Under the pieces are notes generated by a model. The model did no database searches and was not told the origin of the DNA. It saw only the letters and a program-made list of their open reading frames with translations. This document shows positions 8,868 through 17,964 of a stretch of DNA of 64,000 bases, piece after piece (the stretch's first letter is position 1; every line of letters begins with the position of its first letter). The stretch covers positions 1 to 64,000 of the forward strand of contig CAWGNT010000015.1 in the NCBI GenBank assembly GCA_963824085.1, read 5' to 3'. Made by a program: the position numbers and the translations under genes. This stretch comes from JARRNE01 sp963824085 (GTDB lineage Bacteria; Pseudomonadota; Gammaproteobacteria; Chromatiales; Chromatiaceae).

Positions 8868-8928
8868 CTCCGCATAACCCTGTACTCCGCATAAATCCAG
8901 TTATGCACTGCAGCGCATAACTGGATTT
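8868..8928. repeat. Right terminal inverted repeat and palindromic right junction of the RIT element
   Basis: 8868-8900 is the inverted partner of the left TIR. It continues into AAATCCAG (8893-8900), a TTATGC..GCATAA near-palindrome centred on CTGCAG, and CTGGATTT (8921-8928), so 8893-8928 can fold on itself. The last eight bases repeat the left junction sequence. Confidence 0.85.
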
Positions 8929-9186
8929 CACCGCATCCGCCATTACGGCCTGCTGGCCAATGCTGCACGGGTCCAGAACCTGGCACGCGCTCGGGAGCTG
9001 CTCGCGGCTCCGATTTCCCCGCTCATCGCCGTGCCGATCCTCCTCGGCGGTGAGGGTCCGCCGAAGGAGGCCGCCGCCAACAACCGAACCTGTCCCTGCT
9101 GCGGCGCCCCCATGGTGATCATCGAGACCTTCGAGCGCGGCCATGCCCCGCGGGCTCCACCATGGCCTAGGGCCCAGGCCGCATGA
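8929..9186 (+). pseudogene. IS91-family transposase, C-terminal 85 codons
   Basis: In frame with 4597-5550 once the RIT insert is removed. It reads HRIRHYGLLANAARV, then a basic helix and a terminal CPCCG zinc-type motif, ending at TGA 9184-9186. HRIRHYG directly after the PPGF of the upstream part is the usual IS91 transposase block, which confirms the join. It has no start of its own. Confidence 0.85.
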
Positions 9187-9782
9187 GTATCGCTCGATCT
9201 GTCCGTTGCGCCTGCGCGCACTTGCATCATCGGCTCGCCACCGGTGACGGGGAGGTCGTGCTCAGAGCTGCCAGAAGCTGGCTGCGCTCACCTCAATCAC
9301 CGCGTTACGCCCACCTGCAACCGTGCCCCCTCGTTGCTGATCACGTGGCTGAACGCTCCGCAGACCTTTTCCGTACCGTCCCAACCCCATCCACCACCAA
9401 CAGCCTCAATTCAAATCCCCATAGCGCCATCCGACTGCTGGCCTCGTCGTGCACCGCCCGCGGTTTCCTCCCTCGAGGCTTATCAGACGCCTACCGCCGA
9501 CCGCTGTAACCGCCAGGCTCAACTGCAATTATCCAGTTCGGCGTCTTCGTCGATCTCCTCGATTCGGCGGCAGGCATCTGATAACCCTTAACAAGAGCGG
9601 ACTCGGGCTCCCGAAATCCCGCGGCCAGCCTGCTACACTCCCGAGCGGGCCGGTGGACGCCCGGAGCCCCGCGACCGAGTAGTCCAATTTGTCGAGATAG
9701 GCTGATGTCCGTCTCGCACAGTCGGCAGAGTTGTCAGTCCATCCCACTGCTAGCTGCCAGTGAAACCTAAGAGGAATATTTG
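9187..9782. other. No convincing gene; flank of the IS91-like element
   Basis: Open frames in this stretch have no family features or ribosome sites. The right end of the IS91-like element should lie in its first part. The last 60 bases carry the leader of the gene at 9783. Confidence 0.5.
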
Positions 9783-10178
9783 ATGGCTGAGGACACCAAG
9801 AAACCGTCTCGCTGGTGGGAGTTTTATTTTGTTCGGTACTTTGTGGGAACGGTTATCGGGTTTGCGATTGTCGTTTTTTTGTTGTTTGAGCCCACATCCC
9901 CCTTCCATGGGAGCAACTTTCTCGACACCGCCACGATCAAAGACCTGACGGCAGCAAACATCCTATTGCTGTCCGGTGTTGGTCTGGCATTCTGCTATAT
10001 CTCAAGTGCTCCAATACTCGTGTTTCATGCGCTCCGAAGCGCATACGTAAAAAGAACCATCAGCAACATGATCGAACTTAAAATAGCCTTGCGAATCGCA
10101 AACCGTTTTCTTAGTAAGCGCAAGGTAAGCACTTGGGTTCGGCTCGAAAACAATATGCGGAGCACCCAAAGCATTTAG
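9783..10178 (+). CDS. Small inner-membrane protein with a recombined 3' end
   Basis: AGAGGA lies 8 bases before ATGGCTGAG. The product opens with SRWWEFYFVRYFVGTVIG and has two membrane spans (~residues 15-35 and ~62-85, the latter ISSAPILVFHA). The first ~85 residues resemble a recurring small membrane protein family of unknown function. From about 10025 onward the frame runs antisense to a lipoprotein gene and looks unrelated, so the natural C-terminus has probably been lost. The break coincides with a hairpin at 10027-10044. The region is richer in A+T than the core genes, suggesting transfer. Function unknown. Confidence 0.6.
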   Translation: MAEDTKKPSRWWEFYFVRYFVGTVIGFAIVVFLLFEPTSPFHGSNFLDTATIKDLTAANILLLSGVGLAFCYISSAPILVFHALRSAYVKRTISNMIELKIALRIANRFLSKRKVSTWVRLENNMRSTQSI

Positions 10179-10457
10179 ATAGCCCCCCCGGTCAGAGCCA
10201 TAAATGCCGCGTGCACGTTCTGTAGCGTAGGCGGTGGCTGGAACAAGGAATACTGGTTTACCAGCACACGTCACCACGCCACCGCCGCTCTGACGAATCA
10301 GAGCGCTGCCGCGAATGGTATTTTGGCCCCTTTCCAGTAACCGCATTGCTTCTTCACTGTTATATGGAGCCGCAATTCTTACCGTCTGTTTCTGTTGTGG
10401 ATAAGCGCATCCACTAATCGCGACTACGGCCACCAAAACTCCTAGTGCTTTATTCAT
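10002..10457 (-). CDS. Lipoprotein with carboxypeptidase-regulatory-like fold, C-terminus replaced
   Basis: A lipobox signal (VLVAVVAISGCAYP) gives lipidation at about residue 17. The body contains ALIRQSGGGVVTCAG and CDSQGYFKFDHVADGSFYV, a pattern of small transthyretin-like carboxypeptidase-regulatory domains (inference). Past GSFYV the frame crosses the hairpin at 10027-10044 and continues antisense to the membrane protein of 9783-10178, giving an odd tail (CASERMKHEYWST). The two genes overlap tail to tail by 177 bp, most simply explained by a recombination junction that truncated both. Role unknown. Confidence 0.6.
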   Translation of the reverse strand: MNKALGVLVAVVAISGCAYPQQKQTVRIAAPYNSEEAMRLLERGQNTIRGSALIRQSGGGVVTCAGKPVFLVPATAYATERARGIYGSDRGGYLNALGAPHIVFEPNPSAYLALTKKTVCDSQGYFKFDHVADGSFYVCASERMKHEYWST

Positions 10458-11222
10458 CGCTACCTCTTTTACACAAGCTAAGAGAGGAATGAGTGTTTGT
10501 AGATGTGCCGTCTAAGGTGCGCGCCAGGCAACCAAGCATGGTGTTCACCCGGGCACTCATGCGACACCAGCCCATGGAAGACAGCGGAGAAAGGGATGCA
10601 GCGTACACGGGTCAACTCAAAACCACGCCGAGATAGTGCTATGGTGTTGGAGAAGCCGCTCACACCCCTACCCCTCGCGAACACTGGCGCCCGTTTCATT
10701 TGGTGGCGCACTGGGTAGGCTCGCACAAGGGAAGGGTACCAACCACCTGAGCCACGGCAGCGCCACGTATGTACCATAGTGCTGCCTGCTGCGGAAGCGA
10801 CGGGTGCATCGTTGCGACGAGAGTCCAAGGGGGGAACGTGCCCGGACCGCAAGATCCGGCACGGGCCGATATACAACCAGCGATGTCAAGTTGCAGACGG
10901 TCCACGGATCACTTCAAGGAACTGCTAAGCGTCCGGACCTGCCGCTCAGGTCCGTGTAGCGAGCGGCAGCAATGGGTCCTCTGCCTCTGGCCGGCCCTCC
11001 CACCTATGAATGCCCAGAAGGACGCAAACGGCCGGAAGCGGGCCTCGAACCACTACCGACGAAGCCAGGTGTCCCCGGCTAGCCGGTTGCCGTTTCGGCC
11101 GCTAGAGTTGCGAGGGTTCCCCGGTCGGCTAATATAACGCTAGGCAGATGTCCACCTAGCGCGCCAAAGGCCGACATCAGTCAATTGCACTTTTGGCAGA
11201 TCGGGACAGGGGGAAACGAACT
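10458..11222. other. No convincing gene; imperfect hairpins
   Basis: No ORF here looks coding. Several inverted repeats are present, among them CGCTAGG (about 11133-11139) with CCTAGCG (about 11154-11160) nested inside GTCGGC / GCCGAC, just before the cassette gene at 11223. These could belong to an integron-like recombination site, but no GTTRRRY core was found. Confidence 0.45.
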
Positions 11223-11951
11223 TTGAGCCTTCTTCTTAAAATCGCGAGGTGCCAGGAACTCCCTATTGCCTGCCGTGACCACAGCCATAAGTGTAACGTT
11301 GTAGCGCGTGCGCAAGGAAAAGACGCGACAGATCGATTTGTCCCAGAGCCATGGAGCGGCCATCTGTCACGTGCGAAAATTCTTTTCATCACGGCGAACC
11401 CATCTCTCGACCAAAAAGAGCAATTTCCAAGGTCGGATTGGAGCGATTTAGCCATTGAGGATTTCTTTGAAAACCGATTTGGTGATGGTGCGAAGCGATG
11501 GACGGTTAACGGATCGCGAGTGCTTCGTTCGGACGGCTCCTACGGCAACGCCGTCCCGACATGGTCGGAAATCAGAAACAATGCTTCGATATTGCTCGAT
11601 CGGCCTGCGATACCAGGTGACGACTACGCCATAACCGATATTGTTCACTGCAAGTCAAAGCGCGCTGTAGGAGTGCGTGAGGCTCTCGATTTCTGTGTAA
11701 ATCGCTATTTGGCAGAGATACTGCAATCCGCGAAAGCTCGCGTTCTTATTGCTGTTGGACCTGCTCGCAGGCCGGTAGGGAACCTCCTTTTCGGCGGGGT
11801 TGCCAGCAAATCGCCGCAACAGGTCAGTGTTGGAGGCACGGCGAAGGTTCTAGTTAGTATGGGCAGCCCGGGTAGTAGCGAGGCGCGAAAGTTTCCAGGT
11901 GCTCTACAAAATAAAGTACTGGACCTTGCCGTGTTGCGTACCTTCTTGTAG
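11223..11951 (+). CDS. Uracil-DNA glycosylase-superfamily-like protein on a gene cassette
   Basis: AGGGGG precedes a TTG at 11223 (product begins LSLLLKIARC); another TTG at 11193 would add 10 residues. The ~242-aa product contains WSGHLSRAKILFITANPS and DYAITDIVHCKSK then ARVLIAVGPA, an arrangement typical of UDG-fold proteins that bind damaged or modified bases. The canonical catalytic Asp/His boxes of family 1 are not obvious, so activity is uncertain. An attC site starts 14 bases after the stop, so this looks like an integron cassette. UDG-like proteins occur as cassettes and in defence contexts. Confidence 0.65.
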   Translation: MSLLLKIARCQELPIACRDHSHKCNVVARAQGKDATDRFVPEPWSGHLSRAKILFITANPSLDQKEQFPRSDWSDLAIEDFFENRFGDGAKRWTVNGSRVLRSDGSYGNAVPTWSEIRNNASILLDRPAIPGDDYAITDIVHCKSKRAVGVREALDFCVNRYLAEILQSAKARVLIAVGPARRPVGNLLFGGVASKSPQQVSVGGTAKVLVSMGSPGSSEARKFPGALQNKVLDLAVLRTFL

Positions 11952-11964
11952 AAGCGACGAGACT

Positions 11965-12015
11965 GCCCAACAAGAGCCCGCAGCCAACCGGCGAGTTCAT
12001 TGCTGGGCGTTGGGT
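11965..12015 (+). repeat. attC recombination site of an integron cassette
   Basis: GCCCAAC (R'', 11965-11971) and GTTGGGT (R', 12009-12015, fits GTTRRRY) bound a 51-bp imperfect palindrome whose inner arms (CCCGCAGC / GCTGGG) also pair. It lies directly behind the UDG-like gene in the expected orientation. Confidence 0.7.
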
Positions 12016-12488
12016 CCGTGGCTTCCCGAACGTGAGGACGTATGCGGCACCTCATGCGCCTCTTTACGCCGGTGGCTGAGGCCAATCGTTAGCGGCATCT
12101 CAGATGTCCGCTCTGGGTCGGGAACGGACGGTCGCACCCGGAAGAGCAAGGGTCCGCAAACCGCACTTGAGCTGTCGGTGGGGTCAAGAGCGTCAGCCGG
12201 TTCGAGCTGCAGGGCAAAATCCGCGAGGCTTCAAGCTGTGCTCAGACGGGCGTCAATCCGGGCCGGGAACCTCCGGCGGCACGATTGGCTCGCGGCGTTG
12301 AGCGTGAGAATCCCTCAGCAAGCTTGCACGAGAGCCCATCGAATACCGTGATCACTTTCAAAATCGCGTAAGGTCACCACGCGCCACCAGAACGCTAGCG
12401 CAGCCCCACCAGCGACCATGTCGACGGTGGATCGCGACCGGAAGGAAGCGCCCCTGCTCCGGGCGCCGAATCCGCCAATCGCCGGCGA
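12016..12488. other. No convincing gene; a short palindrome only
   Basis: AGCGGCATCT / AGATGTCCGCT (about 12090-12112) is an imperfect hairpin. Nothing else was recognised before the 3' end of the EEP gene. Confidence 0.45.
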
Positions 12489-13916
12489 TCAGCCGTCAAT
12501 GCGCGCCTGGATCTCTGCCTCGACCTCCTCCAAGTACTCATGGGCGAAATCGATGTGCAGCTCGACCCACATCGGCAAGTGGTCGGACATCTGGTACGTG
12601 CGCCAGCGCGCATAGCTCGAGTAGAAATCCTCCGAGCCGGGCTTGCGCATGAACGGGCGGTAGGTGTCTTCCTCGTCCATGCGGAAGACCACGTCGAAGT
12701 AGTCGAAGACCCCGGCGCGATACGGCAGGATGCGCGTATAGCTCTTGCGACGGCGAGACTTGCCCATCCACGGGGCAATCTGGTCATAGAACTTGTCCTG
12801 CTTGACGTTCGAGCCGGGAACCTTCTGCAACGGCTCCGGGATCATGAAATCGTTCGTTCGCAGCGCGTCCATGGTCTCGTCCCCGGGGCCGCCGATGTTG
12901 AAGTCGCCCAGCACGATAAAGTAGGCGTCGGCATCCGAATCACTGTCGCTCTTGGCGCGTTCGCCGAGGAGTGCCGTGAGGCGCCGGATCTCGTCTTTCC
13001 GCCGCTCGAGCCCCGCAGCCCCGCTGCCGTAGTAGATGTGCACGGTGGCAAGGTTGATCTTGAGCCAGCCGGCCTGGAAGGACGCGACGAAAGGCGTCCG
13101 CGCGAACTGGTGCGCTCCCCCTACTAGCGAGCTCGGAGGCAGGACGATCTCGGCGGCTTCGGGAAGCCTCGGCGTGGGTGTCGCCTCGATGTCGACCCCG
13201 CCCTCGGCAGTGACGGGCACGCGCGCGTTCTTCGCGAATCGAACCGACGAGCCGGGCGGCAGGACGAGCTTGGCCCCGGCCGGGAGCGCGATCTCGACGT
13301 CCTCCTCGATCTTCGTCTTGCCGGAGGCAAGCGTGCCGATCTTCAGACCCGTCGGAGACGCAAGGACCTCCCCCGGCCCGAGCTCGAGCCGCGCCCCGCC
13401 CTCGACCTTGAAGCGATCCCCGAAAGGGTCCGTGACTTGCTGGCCGTTGGGAAGCGTGAGCTCTCCCGCAACGTTGCGAAACCAGGCCTTATCCCGGTTG
13501 AAGAGGAACACCATGCGCTCCTCGTTGCCGGAGGAGCCCTCGGTCACATCGGTGGCGATATAGCTCCAGTTGGGACCAAGCAGCCGCTTTACGTCCTCGA
13601 GTGGACGCAGATCACGGCGAATCTCCTGCAGCGCGATCAGGTCGAAGTGCGAAAGGATCTCCGCGATATAGGCCTTGGCCTCTTGGCTCCGGTAGCCGTA
13701 GCTGGTTGCGTCGAACTCCCGGAGGTTCCAGGTGGCGATGCGGACGTACTTCGACTCATCAGACGGCGGCTCCACATCTTCCGCGGGCTCGGCGGCCTCG
13801 ATGTGTGCTCTGAGCGCAGCACGCAAGGCTTTCAACTTTCGCGCAGCCCGCTGCTTCGTGCTCAGCGTGTCGGCGCTGTCGCATGGATCGGGACGCAGCC
13901 AAGTATAGAAGGGCAT
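12489..13916 (-). CDS. Endonuclease/exonuclease/phosphatase (EEP) family protein
   Basis: 475 aa. EEP landmarks appear in order: RIATWNLREF (Asn, ~60), LIALQEIRRD (Glu, ~95), TVHIYYGSG (~295), FIVLGDFNIGG (Asp-x-Asn, ~340) and YQMSDHLPMWVEL (Asp-His, ~450). This is a Mg-dependent hydrolase of the DNase I/phosphatase fold; the substrate could be nucleic acid, phospholipid or inositol phosphate. Residues ~130-285 are an unusual insertion rich in short beta-like, Pro/Gly segments (LELGPGEVLASPTG, LVLPPGSSVRFA) that splits the fold. There is no signal peptide, so it is probably cytoplasmic. It stands alone, with no operon partner. Confidence 0.8.
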   Translation of the reverse strand: MPFYTWLRPDPCDSADTLSTKQRAARKLKALRAALRAHIEAAEPAEDVEPPSDESKYVRIATWNLREFDATSYGYRSQEAKAYIAEILSHFDLIALQEIRRDLRPLEDVKRLLGPNWSYIATDVTEGSSGNEERMVFLFNRDKAWFRNVAGELTLPNGQQVTDPFGDRFKVEGGARLELGPGEVLASPTGLKIGTLASGKTKIEEDVEIALPAGAKLVLPPGSSVRFAKNARVPVTAEGGVDIEATPTPRLPEAAEIVLPPSSLVGGAHQFARTPFVASFQAGWLKINLATVHIYYGSGAAGLERRKDEIRRLTALLGERAKSDSDSDADAYFIVLGDFNIGGPGDETMDALRTNDFMIPEPLQKVPGSNVKQDKFYDQIAPWMGKSRRRKSYTRILPYRAGVFDYFDVVFRMDEEDTYRPFMRKPGSEDFYSSYARWRTYQMSDHLPMWVELHIDFAHEYLEEVEAEIQARIDG

Positions 13917-14221
13917 CGAAATCTCCTTGATCCGTGATGGGGAGAACTTACCCCCGTCGCTTACGCGGACCTACTCGACCCTCTTGCCGAATGCCAACCT
14001 CCCGGATCACTAACACATCAACCGGCCAAGGAGAGTGTAGCGACTTTTCGATCGGCTGCATTCGCAAGTCCCTCTAGGCGCAATCTCTCCGCCCGAATCT
14101 GTAACAGGCGTCTAACATTGTTCCTATCGGCTTGAGGTACCGCCGAACCTGCCCGATACGTGGCGGCACGCTGCGCCGCCGACGCGTCGGGCCCACGACG
14201 AGATCACGACGGGAGCGGACG

Positions 14222-16104
14222 ATGAAGGAGTTCTTGCGCACGGTTTCGTTGTTTTCCGGATTCAGAGACGAAGAAATCGAGCTGCTGGCGCGGACCGCCC
14301 GCGAGCGCAGCTTCCCCGAAGGAGCGCATATCGTACGGACCGGCGAACCCGGGACCTCCGCGTTCGTGCTCAAGCAAGGAGCGGCGGACGCGCTTCTGGA
14401 AAAGCCGGGCGGCAAACCCGTGCTCCTGTCCAAGATCGGTCCTGGTGAGATCTTTGGCGAGATCGCCCTGTACGACGGCGAGCCGAGGTCCGCATCTGTC
14501 GTCGCCACGCAGGACACCACGGTGATCGAGCTCAACCGGGAGCTGTTCCTGCTGGAGATCGCCCGGCGCCCTGAGACATCCCTCAAGCTGCTCGCGGCAA
14601 TCTCGAAAAGACTGCGCAGGTCCGAGGGAATAGTCAGCAACTTCGCAGACCGGATATACGGTGACGTGCTCCCCCGGCTGGAGGCGGCGGTGTCGGCCCA
14701 GCTGGACTCCGCCAAGACCATCTGCGAGCAGTCGAAGGAGCGCGTGGCGCAGACGTCGGAACAGGCAAACCGGGTCGTGGCACAGGTCGAGAATCGGTGG
14801 ACCCTGCTGACGCGGGTTGCGTTCATTGTCGGTGGAGCCCTGTCGCTCGCAGCCGCTTTCGGAATCTACAACCTGGAGAAGACGCGTGAGAACTATGCCT
14901 CGGATTTCAAGAACACGGTGTCCGAGGCAAAGGACCTTAAGAAGGAGGCCGAGGGGTTGCTCGCCACCGTCAAGGACGATCGGCGCGCCCTGAACGTGCT
15001 GAAGGAGAACAGCCTCTGGATGGACAAGCTGCGGCACGATCTGCAGCTCGAAGAGGGCGCCGATTTCGCCCATACCAGTGGCGACGACCAGGCTAGCGTC
15101 GCCCGAGACTTTTACCTCGCCGAGGACAGGCTCCTGAACACCTATTTCGCGGACGCGAACAAGTGGGAGTCCGAAATCCTGGTGGAGGCCATGGCGCTGT
15201 GGGCGGATCTCAATACTCGAAAGTATATCGTCGTCGAGCCCGACGACTGGCTTAAGGTCGTCGGCGGTATCGAGCACGCCTTGCGGAATCCTCCGACGCA
15301 CTGGCGTCCGCGCCAACGTTTGGAACGTCTGACGATCCGGATGTACAGACAGATGGAAAACGGCAACGACACCGAGGCCGCAATCCTCATGAACCGGATG
15401 GCGGGATTGCTGGAGGATCCAGACGCGACGCCCGAGGCGAAGCGGCAGACCGCCCTCATCATGGCCAAGGCTCGGCAGCGAGCTGGACGCGGTCAAGCGG
15501 GTGCTCCGCAACGAGCTGCAGGACCGCAATCCCTGGCAGCGCAGTCAGGCGGCTGTCGCACTCATCGCGCTGGGCGACGACGCCGGGTGGGGCCAGGTCA
15601 GGACCGATCTTGCGGGCTCGCTCCATGCTGCGAGCGAAACCGGCCGAAAACCAGACCAGAAAGAACGCCCGCAAGAAGGCAGGCTTCGCCTCTGCCCTGC
15701 TCCTTGCCGAGTACTCCGTCACGACGCCGGTCGAGGCGTCGCAAGAGTCGTATTTGTCCCCAAAGATGCTGGACAGCGAGCTGGCGCAAGTCAGCACAGC
15801 AAAGACACCGGAGACGTCGCAAGGAAAGATGGCGGAGATGGCCCCCGGGGTCGATCTCGTTGGTCGCACGATCCTGGGCGGATTGACCGGCGACCGCAGC
15901 AGCTGGAGCGTCTTTTTCTGGCGGTACTCCTGCAATCTCATATGCGCCCTGGGCTGCAAGACCCCGGGAAGAACAGGCGGCGGCCAGCTGTGCGGCGAGT
16001 GCTTCGATGAGATGGCGGGAACCTTCTCGGCCCTAAAGGGGCAGATAGACCGGTCTGCGGAGATCTGCCGCACCCGGCCGCAGGACGCACTCGCGCGACA
16101 CTAA
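14222..16104 (+). pseudogene. Cyclic-nucleotide-binding membrane protein, apparently frameshifted twice
   Basis: ATG at 14222 follows ACGGGAGCGGACG. Residues ~1-130 are a cNMP-binding beta-roll (KIGPGEIFGEIALYDGEPRS is the phosphate-binding cassette, with the Arg present), then a coiled coil, one membrane span (AFIVGGALSLAAAFGIYNL, ~205-225) and a long helical region. Near 15478 the good reading moves to another frame (ELDAVKRVLRNELQDRNPW then RSQAAVALIALGDDAG, HEAT-like). Near 15640 it moves again to a third frame (NARKKAGFASALLLAEYSVT to the stop at 16102-16104, Cys-rich near the end). The last part could be a separate gene starting at 15610 or 15625. The protein would sense cAMP-like ligands at the membrane. 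No partner is obvious. Confidence 0.65.
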
Positions 16105-16245
16105 GCGACGGCGGCGCAATCGGGGCCCCAGATTGCGCGGCTCAGTCGCGCAGGTGCGGTTACGTAACACGCTCGACGCGACCAGCACATGGCTCGCCAA
16201 TCGTCGACTTCCTGCTCCCCGCGGACATCCAAAAAAGAGCAGCTC

Positions 16246-16376
16246 ACCACGAAGAGCACGAAGAAACACGAAGAAAAACAACGGCGAAATAGGGAATGGG
16301 AATACATCCGGCTTCACCCTTCGCCTGATGGTGCAATTGGAAGTAACTATTTGAAACTCTTCGTGTCCTTCGTGGT
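16246..16376. repeat. CACGAAG-type inverted repeat in the 16105-16545 gap
   Basis: ACCACGAAGAGCACGAAG (16246-16263) is nearly complementary to CTTCGTGTCCTTCGTGGT (16359-16376). This gap of about 440 bp has no gene. A second hairpin, GACCTC / GAGGTC near 16413-16429, lies toward the 3' end of gadB and may act as its terminator, though no T-run follows. Confidence 0.6.
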
Positions 16377-16545
16377 TCGACTTCCGAATTTAGGCTCATA
16401 AGAAGAAGAGGTGACCTCTCGATGAGGTCTCCTCACACGGGTTCAGGATGAAACAATGCGTGATCCTGTGTACGCCGCGCCAGTCTGCCGGGCTCCAGCC
16501 CCGCCCCGGCCTCCAGCCGACGACGAGCCGAAATCCAGTTGAAGA

Positions 16546-17934
16546 TCAGTGGGCAAACTGAGGCGAAGGGGCCTTGGGGGTGTGCTCCGCAAGGCTCTCG
16601 AAATGCTCAACCGCCCTCCTCAAATCGGCGAGCAGCATGTCCGCCATGTCCGCGCTGAAGCCCTCCCTAACAACGATGCGCAGCACCGCCACGTCCTGCG
16701 CGTGCTCCGGCATGGTATAGGCGGGCACCTGCCAGCCGTACTCGCGGAGCTTGTCGGAGATATCGAACACGCTGTAGCCGCCTACCACGTCCCTCAGCTT
16801 AAAAGCGAATACTGGGATGGCGCTGCCGTCGCTGACCAGCTCGAATGGTCCAACGTCGGCGACACCCTTGGCGAGGCTCGTCGCAATATCCCGCAGCACC
16901 TCCATGATCTGCGTGTAGCCGGCCCTGCCCAAACGCAGGAAGTTGTAATACTGACCAACCACCTGATTGCCCGCCCGCGAGAAGTTCAGCGTGAAAGTGG
17001 GCATATCGCCGCCCAGGTAGTTGACGTGGAACACGAGGCCTTCCGGCAGGTCTTCGTGGCTGCGCCACACAACCCAGCCGATCCCCGGATACACCAGACC
17101 GTACTTGTGCCCGGATACGTTGATGGACTTGACCAGCGGAAGCCGGAAGTCCCATTTGAGATCCGGCTGGAGAAAAGGCGCAACAAATCCGCCGCTGGCC
17201 GCATCGATGTGCATCGGGATCTCCCAGCCGGTCCGTGCGTTCTGTTCCGCGAGGGCATCGTGGATGGCCTCGATGGGCTCAAATTCTCCGGTAAAGGTGG
17301 TTCCGAGAATCGCAACGACGCCGATCGTGTTCTCGTCTGTCCGCTTCACTACCTCCTCAGGGGTGATCACATAGCGCCCCCTCTCGACCGGGATGTACTT
17401 GGGCTCGACGTCCCAGTAGCGGCAGAACTTTTCCCAAACCACCTGGACGTTGGCCCCGAGTACGAGGTTAGGCTTGTCGGTCGGCTTGCCTTGGGCGCGG
17501 CGGCGCTCGCGCCAGCGCCACTTGAGCGCCATGCCGGCGAGCATCACCGCCTCGCTTGATCCGATGGCCGAGGCGCCAACGCCCTGGTCTGGCGCATTGA
17601 ACAGGTTCGACACAATATTGATGCACCGCTCCTCGATCGCCGCCGTCTGCGGGTACTCGTCCTTGTCGATCATGTTCTTGTCGAAGGACTCTGCCATGAG
17701 CTTCTCGGCCTGAGGCTCCATCCAGGTCGTGACGAAGGTCGCCATGTTGAGCCGGGCATTACCGTCGAGCATCAGCTCATCGTGAATGATGTCATAGGCG
17801 GTATCCGGGGCCATCTCGTGGTCGGGCAGACGGTACTTCGGCACCGGCCGGGTCATGCCGCGGCGCGCATAGGCGGGAGCGAGCTCCGCATCCACTTCGT
17901 CGGGGCTGACCGCTTCGATCTTCTTCGTCACCAT
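16546..17934 (-). CDS. gadB: Glutamate decarboxylase (PLP-dependent)
   Basis: 462 aa, matching GadA/GadB (~466). The PLP lysine is in INVSGHKYGLVYPG and the cofactor Asp in MHIDAASGGF; ARLNMATFVTTWMEP is the usual N-terminal block. It converts L-glutamate to 4-aminobutyrate with uptake of a cytoplasmic proton, a role in acid resistance or GABA supply. No antiporter GadC is present. Instead a multi-span membrane protein lies 30 bp upstream on the same strand and probably shares the transcript. The C-terminus (EHTPKAPSPQFAH) is slightly extended relative to the E. coli enzyme's HxxxHT end. Confidence 0.92.
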   Translation of the reverse strand: MVTKKIEAVSPDEVDAELAPAYARRGMTRPVPKYRLPDHEMAPDTAYDIIHDELMLDGNARLNMATFVTTWMEPQAEKLMAESFDKNMIDKDEYPQTAAIEERCINIVSNLFNAPDQGVGASAIGSSEAVMLAGMALKWRWRERRRAQGKPTDKPNLVLGANVQVVWEKFCRYWDVEPKYIPVERGRYVITPEEVVKRTDENTIGVVAILGTTFTGEFEPIEAIHDALAEQNARTGWEIPMHIDAASGGFVAPFLQPDLKWDFRLPLVKSINVSGHKYGLVYPGIGWVVWRSHEDLPEGLVFHVNYLGGDMPTFTLNFSRAGNQVVGQYYNFLRLGRAGYTQIMEVLRDIATSLAKGVADVGPFELVSDGSAIPVFAFKLRDVVGGYSVFDISDKLREYGWQVPAYTMPEHAQDVAVLRIVVREGFSADMADMLLADLRRAVEHFESLAEHTPKAPSPQFAH

Positions 17935-17964
17935 ATTCGTCTCCTTCTGGGGGTGGAATCGCGG

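Larger units (their letters stand above)
5543..8928. mobile_element. RIT element (recombinases in trio), 3378 bp, inside the IS91-like transposase
   Basis: The insert carries three tyrosine-recombinase domains on the minus strand and is bounded by 33-bp terminal inverted repeats (5543-5575 and 8868-8900, one mismatch), each containing two direct copies of TTATGCGGAG. CTGGATTT occurs at both junctions (5543-5550 and 8921-8928). Deleting 5551-8928 rejoins the host transposase in frame to a natural stop. These are the hallmarks of RIT elements, whose movement is attributed to the three recombinases. The right side has 28 extra bases outside the TIR, forming a second palindromic arm. Confidence 0.88.
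3694..9186 (+). mobile_element. IS91-like insertion element interrupted by a RIT element
   Basis: The element contains a tyrosine recombinase (3694-4584) and a Y2 transposase whose reading frame runs 4597-5550 and 8929-9186. The span given is that of the coding parts; IS91-type elements have no terminal inverted repeats, so the true ends (probably left of 3694 and right of 9186) cannot be fixed by eye. Everything between 5551 and 8928 is a younger insertion. Confidence 0.75.

Noticed and set aside
10478..10876. A 132-codon ORF on the minus strand
   Set aside because: No ribosome site, no domain, and composition like random GC-rich spacer.
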